From contig CAIVGD010000278.1 in assembly GCA_903905395.1 (NCBI GenBank), positions 1-8,123 of the forward strand: a stretch of 8,123 nt of DNA. The letters are read 5' to 3'. Made by a program: the position numbers and the translations under genes. The DNA is from an uncultured Verrucomicrobiota bacterium. GTDB taxonomy: Bacteria; Verrucomicrobiota; Verrucomicrobiia; Methylacidiphilales; Verrucolacustridaceae. The notes below the pieces were generated by a model, which ran no database searches, had not been told where the DNA came from, and worked only from the letters and a program-made list of their open reading frames with translations. Of this stretch, positions 7,146 through 8,123 are shown one piece after another. Positions within the stretch are counted from its first letter, which is position 1; the number at the start of each line of letters is the position of its first letter.

Positions 7146-7154
7146 AAGCTCTCA

Positions 7155-7176
7155 CATTCCCAAGAACGTGGGAATG
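7155..7176. terminator. Perfect 8-bp hairpin after sucCD: transcript end or REP-like element
   Basis: CATTCCCA (7155-7162), loop AGAACG, TGGGAATG (7169-7176). The stem is perfect. No T-run follows on either strand, so it is not a classical intrinsic terminator; it could protect the 3' end of the sucCD mRNA or be a copy of a dispersed palindromic repeat. Its position right after the last ORF suits either. Confidence 0.45.
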
Positions 7177-7214
7177 ACATCGATTGCCTGATTAGGATGA
7201 AGGCTGTTCGTGGG

Positions 7215-7259
7215 TGTGTGTGTGTGTGTGTGGGGCGTCATTGAGGGAAGGGTGGGGGG
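7215..7259 (+). repeat. GT microsatellite followed by G-tracts
   Basis: About eight GT units (roughly 7215-7231) run into GGGG (7232-7235), then GGG (7245-7247), GGG (7250-7252) and GGGGGG (7254-7259). The dinucleotide run may slip in length. The four G-runs could fold into a G-quadruplex with loops of about 9, 2 and 1 nt. No gene overlaps it; the 7146-7359 gap otherwise holds only the hairpin at 7155 and no convincing ORF on either strand. Confidence 0.7.
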
Positions 7260-7341
7260 TTCAGGCAGCTAAAAGGCCGAAGTCTTGAATCCCTGAGTCC
7301 CTTAACGGGGTTTTGTTCTTTCGATGGCTGGCAAGTTCGCG

Positions 7342-7347
7342 TACGAT
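7342..7347 (+). promoter_or_regulatory. Possible -10 element for tRNA-Pro
   Basis: TACGAT matches 4 of 6 consensus bases and ends 12 nt before the tRNA. The best partner at 17-nt spacing is TTTCGA (7319-7324), a poor -35. It is offered only because the tRNA is otherwise isolated and must have a promoter. Confidence 0.25.
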
Positions 7348-7359
7348 TCCTCATTCATT

Positions 7360-7433
7360 CGGGCCGTAGCGCAGCCTGGTAGCGCACTTCCTTGGGGTGG
7401 AAGGGGTCCCGGGTTCAAATCCCGGCGGCCCGA
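7360..7433 (+). tRNA. tRNA-Pro, anticodon GGG
   Basis: A complete 74-nt cloverleaf. The acceptor stem CGGGCCG (7360-7366) pairs perfectly with CGGCCCG (7426-7432); discriminator A is 7433. The D stem is GCGC/GCGC (7369-7372, 7382-7385). The anticodon stem CTTCC/GGAAG (7387-7391, 7399-7403) frames loop TTGGGGT, giving anticodon GGG at 7394-7396 with G37 after it. The T stem CCGGG/CCCGG frames TTCAAAT (7414-7420). The C1-G72 pair with A73 and G35-G36 are the known bacterial proline identity set. The 3' CCA is not encoded (TGA follows), so it must be added afterwards. It decodes CCC and CCU. It lies between sucCD and a toxin-antitoxin module; tRNA 3' ends are common integration sites, but no second copy of its end is seen here. 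Confidence 0.97.
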
Positions 7434-7535
7434 TGAATTCAAAGCCGTTTTTACCTCTTCAGACTGACCCCTTTCCCGAATTGGGTGGGGAGCACCGGAA
7501 ATGCGATCCAGTACGAATCAGCGATCAAACAACAG

Positions 7536-7742
7536 TTACAAATCGGATTCTTTGATATCAGCAATCTTCATTTGAGCTTTGAGCAGGCCTATTTTCAGTG
7601 GTTTGTTTCCGTGAACTGGCACCACAATCCGCTCCCGAATCCCTTCCTTGAAAAATATGTGGTGGCTACCCTTAATCCTAGCCAGAGACCAACCCTTATC
7701 AGTCAGCAGACGGCAAAAATCCTTTCCAGAAATCTGCTTCAA
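7536..7742 (-). CDS. hicA: HicA-family mRNA interferase toxin
   Basis: A 68-residue protein with the compact dsRBD-like fold of HicA (YcfA) toxins, known to cleave mRNAs on or off the ribosome until HicB binds them. Family marks: MKQISGKDFCRLL start, DKGWSLARIKGSHHIF (15-30) with the catalytic-histidine motif GSHH (His27/His28), and VVPVHGNKPLKIGLL (40-54). The length and motifs are intact, so it is probably active. Translation should begin at a TTG (7742-7740) that overlaps the hicB stop in a TTGA; the only internal ATG is at residue 58, too late to be the start. No good Shine-Dalgarno precedes it, so production should depend on hicB translation and stay lower than that of the antitoxin. It is the second gene of the pair. 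Confidence 0.87.
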   Translation of the reverse strand: MKQISGKDFCRLLTDKGWSLARIKGSHHIFFKEGIRERIVVPVHGNKPLKIGLLKAQMKIADIKESDL

Positions 7743-7942
7743 ACAGCCAACTCAAGCAGCTGGGAGTTTTTGTCTGCGGTAAGGCCGGAAGGGTCGGTTT
7801 CGAGATAAAGTTCTACCGCCTCACGAAGGTTGGCTTTTAGTTCATCCATTGTCTCTCCCTGAGTGCGACAACCCGGTAGAGAGGGAACTTCTGCCCAAAA
7901 ACCGCCTTCTTCAGCCTTGTGAACGACAGCAGTTACTTTCAT
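7739..7942 (-). CDS. hicB: HicB-family antitoxin (short form, no C-terminal DNA-binding domain)
   Basis: A 67-residue protein with the HicB partial RNase H-like fold: MKVTAVVHKAEEGGFWAEVPSLPG is the usual N-terminus, then GETMDELKANLREAVELYLE (29-48). It should bind and neutralise the HicA encoded immediately downstream. After residue 50 only 17 residues remain, so the helix-turn-helix or ribbon-helix-helix tail of longer HicB proteins is missing; autoregulation through its own DNA-binding domain is therefore not expected. Three starts are possible: GTG 7996, ATG 7951 and ATG 7942. I choose 7942 because the predicted promoter puts the transcript start at about 7943, with the -10 box overlapping the 7951 ATG. 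If a different promoter is used, 7951 (70 residues) is the next candidate. Antitoxin-first order is the reverse of the commoner hicA-hicB. Confidence 0.86.
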   Translation of the reverse strand: MKVTAVVHKAEEGGFWAEVPSLPGCRTQGETMDELKANLREAVELYLETDPSGLTADKNSQLLELAV

Positions 7943-7949
7943 ATAATGC

Positions 7950-7977
7950 ATTTTAAACCCAATTGAAGAACTGGCAA
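7950..7977 (-). promoter_or_regulatory. Sigma70-like promoter of hicBA
   Basis: Reading the minus strand: -35 TTGCCA (7977-7972, 5/6 match), a 16-nt spacer, then -10 TAAAAT (7955-7950, 5/6 match). Transcription would begin at about 7943, right at the hicB ATG (7942), so the mRNA would be leaderless or nearly so. It is the best promoter match noticed in the window. Confidence 0.55.
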
Positions 7978-8063
7978 GAACGGTGACAGGACTCACCTTT
8001 TCGAGCCACCCGGAGAGTTAGTCTGAGCGTTGATCTGAGGCTGTAGCATAAGTCTTGGTTTGT

Positions 8064-8109
8064 CGATCTCCGGTTCCTGTCGGCCTAGGCCTCCCTAAAC
8101 CGGAGATCG
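8064..8109. repeat. 12-bp perfect inverted repeat enclosing a 10-bp palindrome
   Basis: CGATCTCCGGTT (8064-8075) is the exact reverse complement of AACCGGAGATCG (8098-8109). The 22-nt interior includes the palindrome GGCCTAGGCC (8082-8091). No T-run follows either arm, which argues against an intrinsic terminator. A second, competing pairing CTCCC (8091-8095) with GGGAG (8111-8115) is possible. The 121 bases between the hicB promoter region and the window edge hold no convincing gene. It could be a palindromic intergenic repeat, an end of a mobile element, or a structured RNA cut by the window edge. Confidence 0.7.
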
Positions 8110-8123
8110 TGGGAGCTGGGCCA

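Noticed and set aside
7197..7243. Short ORF beginning ATGAAGGCTG through the GT repeat
   Set aside because: About 15 codons dominated by the GT repeat (Cys-Val repeats), with no support for translation.
7289..7316. Terminator-like CCCTTAACGGGG followed by TTTT before the tRNA
   Set aside because: The stem is only 3 bp plus a wobble pair, and the nearest gene that it could terminate already has the stronger hairpin at 7155.
7485..7808. 107-codon plus-strand ORF
   Set aside because: It lies antisense over hicA and the end of hicB, which have clear family motifs; the plus-strand product shows no recognisable domain and no ribosome site.
8021..8040. Repeated TCTGAG words upstream of hicBA as an operator
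   Set aside because: Six-base words twelve bases apart are expected by chance, and they lie some 50 bp from the promoter.
1..8123. CRISPR array, insertion sequence, rRNA or riboswitch
   Set aside because: No regularly spaced direct repeats, transposase ORF, rRNA segments or recognisable riboswitch core were seen on either strand.

Overview
The window looks like chromosome of a Gram-negative, moderately GC-rich bacterium. The verrucomicrobial-type secretion genes (a GspL-like protein with a degenerate cytoplasmic half, a compact GspM-like protein, a PilP/GspC-like protein without PDZ, and a large secretin with Gly/Thr-rich linkers) make Verrucomicrobiota or a close PVC relative my best guess. 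That taxonomic call is inference from architecture and gene order, not from a search.

Region 1 (1-4867, + strand) is the 3' part of a tightly packed operon for the envelope-spanning part of a type II secretion / type IV pilus-like machine. It holds the last codons of an upstream gene (possibly gspK-like), then a GspL/PilM-N-like inner-membrane platform protein, a GspM/PilO-like protein, a GspC/PilP-like periplasmic linker and the GspD outer-membrane secretin. Every junction overlaps (ATGA, 23 nt, GTGA, ATGA), so translation is probably coupled from end to end. The order (K?)-L-M-C-D is a circular permutation of the canonical C-D-...-K-L-M order. No ATPase (E), platform (F) or pseudopilin gene lies inside the window.

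Region 2 (4868-7145, + strand) is sucC-sucD, the beta and alpha subunits of succinyl-CoA synthetase (TCA cycle). The pair is complete, with all the motifs I checked intact. An AT-rich 70-bp gap separates it from the secretin. The sucC start codon lies inside a perfect 7-bp inverted repeat and has no Shine-Dalgarno. A doubtful 43-codon ORF with a CxxC motif starts one base after the sucD stop.

Region 3 (7146-7535) is non-coding apart from tRNA-Pro(GGG). It holds a perfect 8-bp-stem hairpin after the sucCD unit, a GT microsatellite beside a run of G-tracts, then the tRNA without an encoded CCA.

Region 4 (7536-8123, - strand) is a small HicBA toxin-antitoxin module, antitoxin first. It has a good sigma70-like promoter placed so that hicB mRNA would be nearly leaderless. 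Upstream of it, a perfect 12-bp inverted repeat encloses a 10-bp palindrome. A toxin-antitoxin pair next to a tRNA hints at an accessory insertion, but I see no integrase or duplicated tRNA end in the window.

I did not find evidence for an entirely new system. The points most worth checking are the permuted secretion operon, the hairpin over the sucC start, the leaderless hicBA promoter and the terminal inverted repeat.
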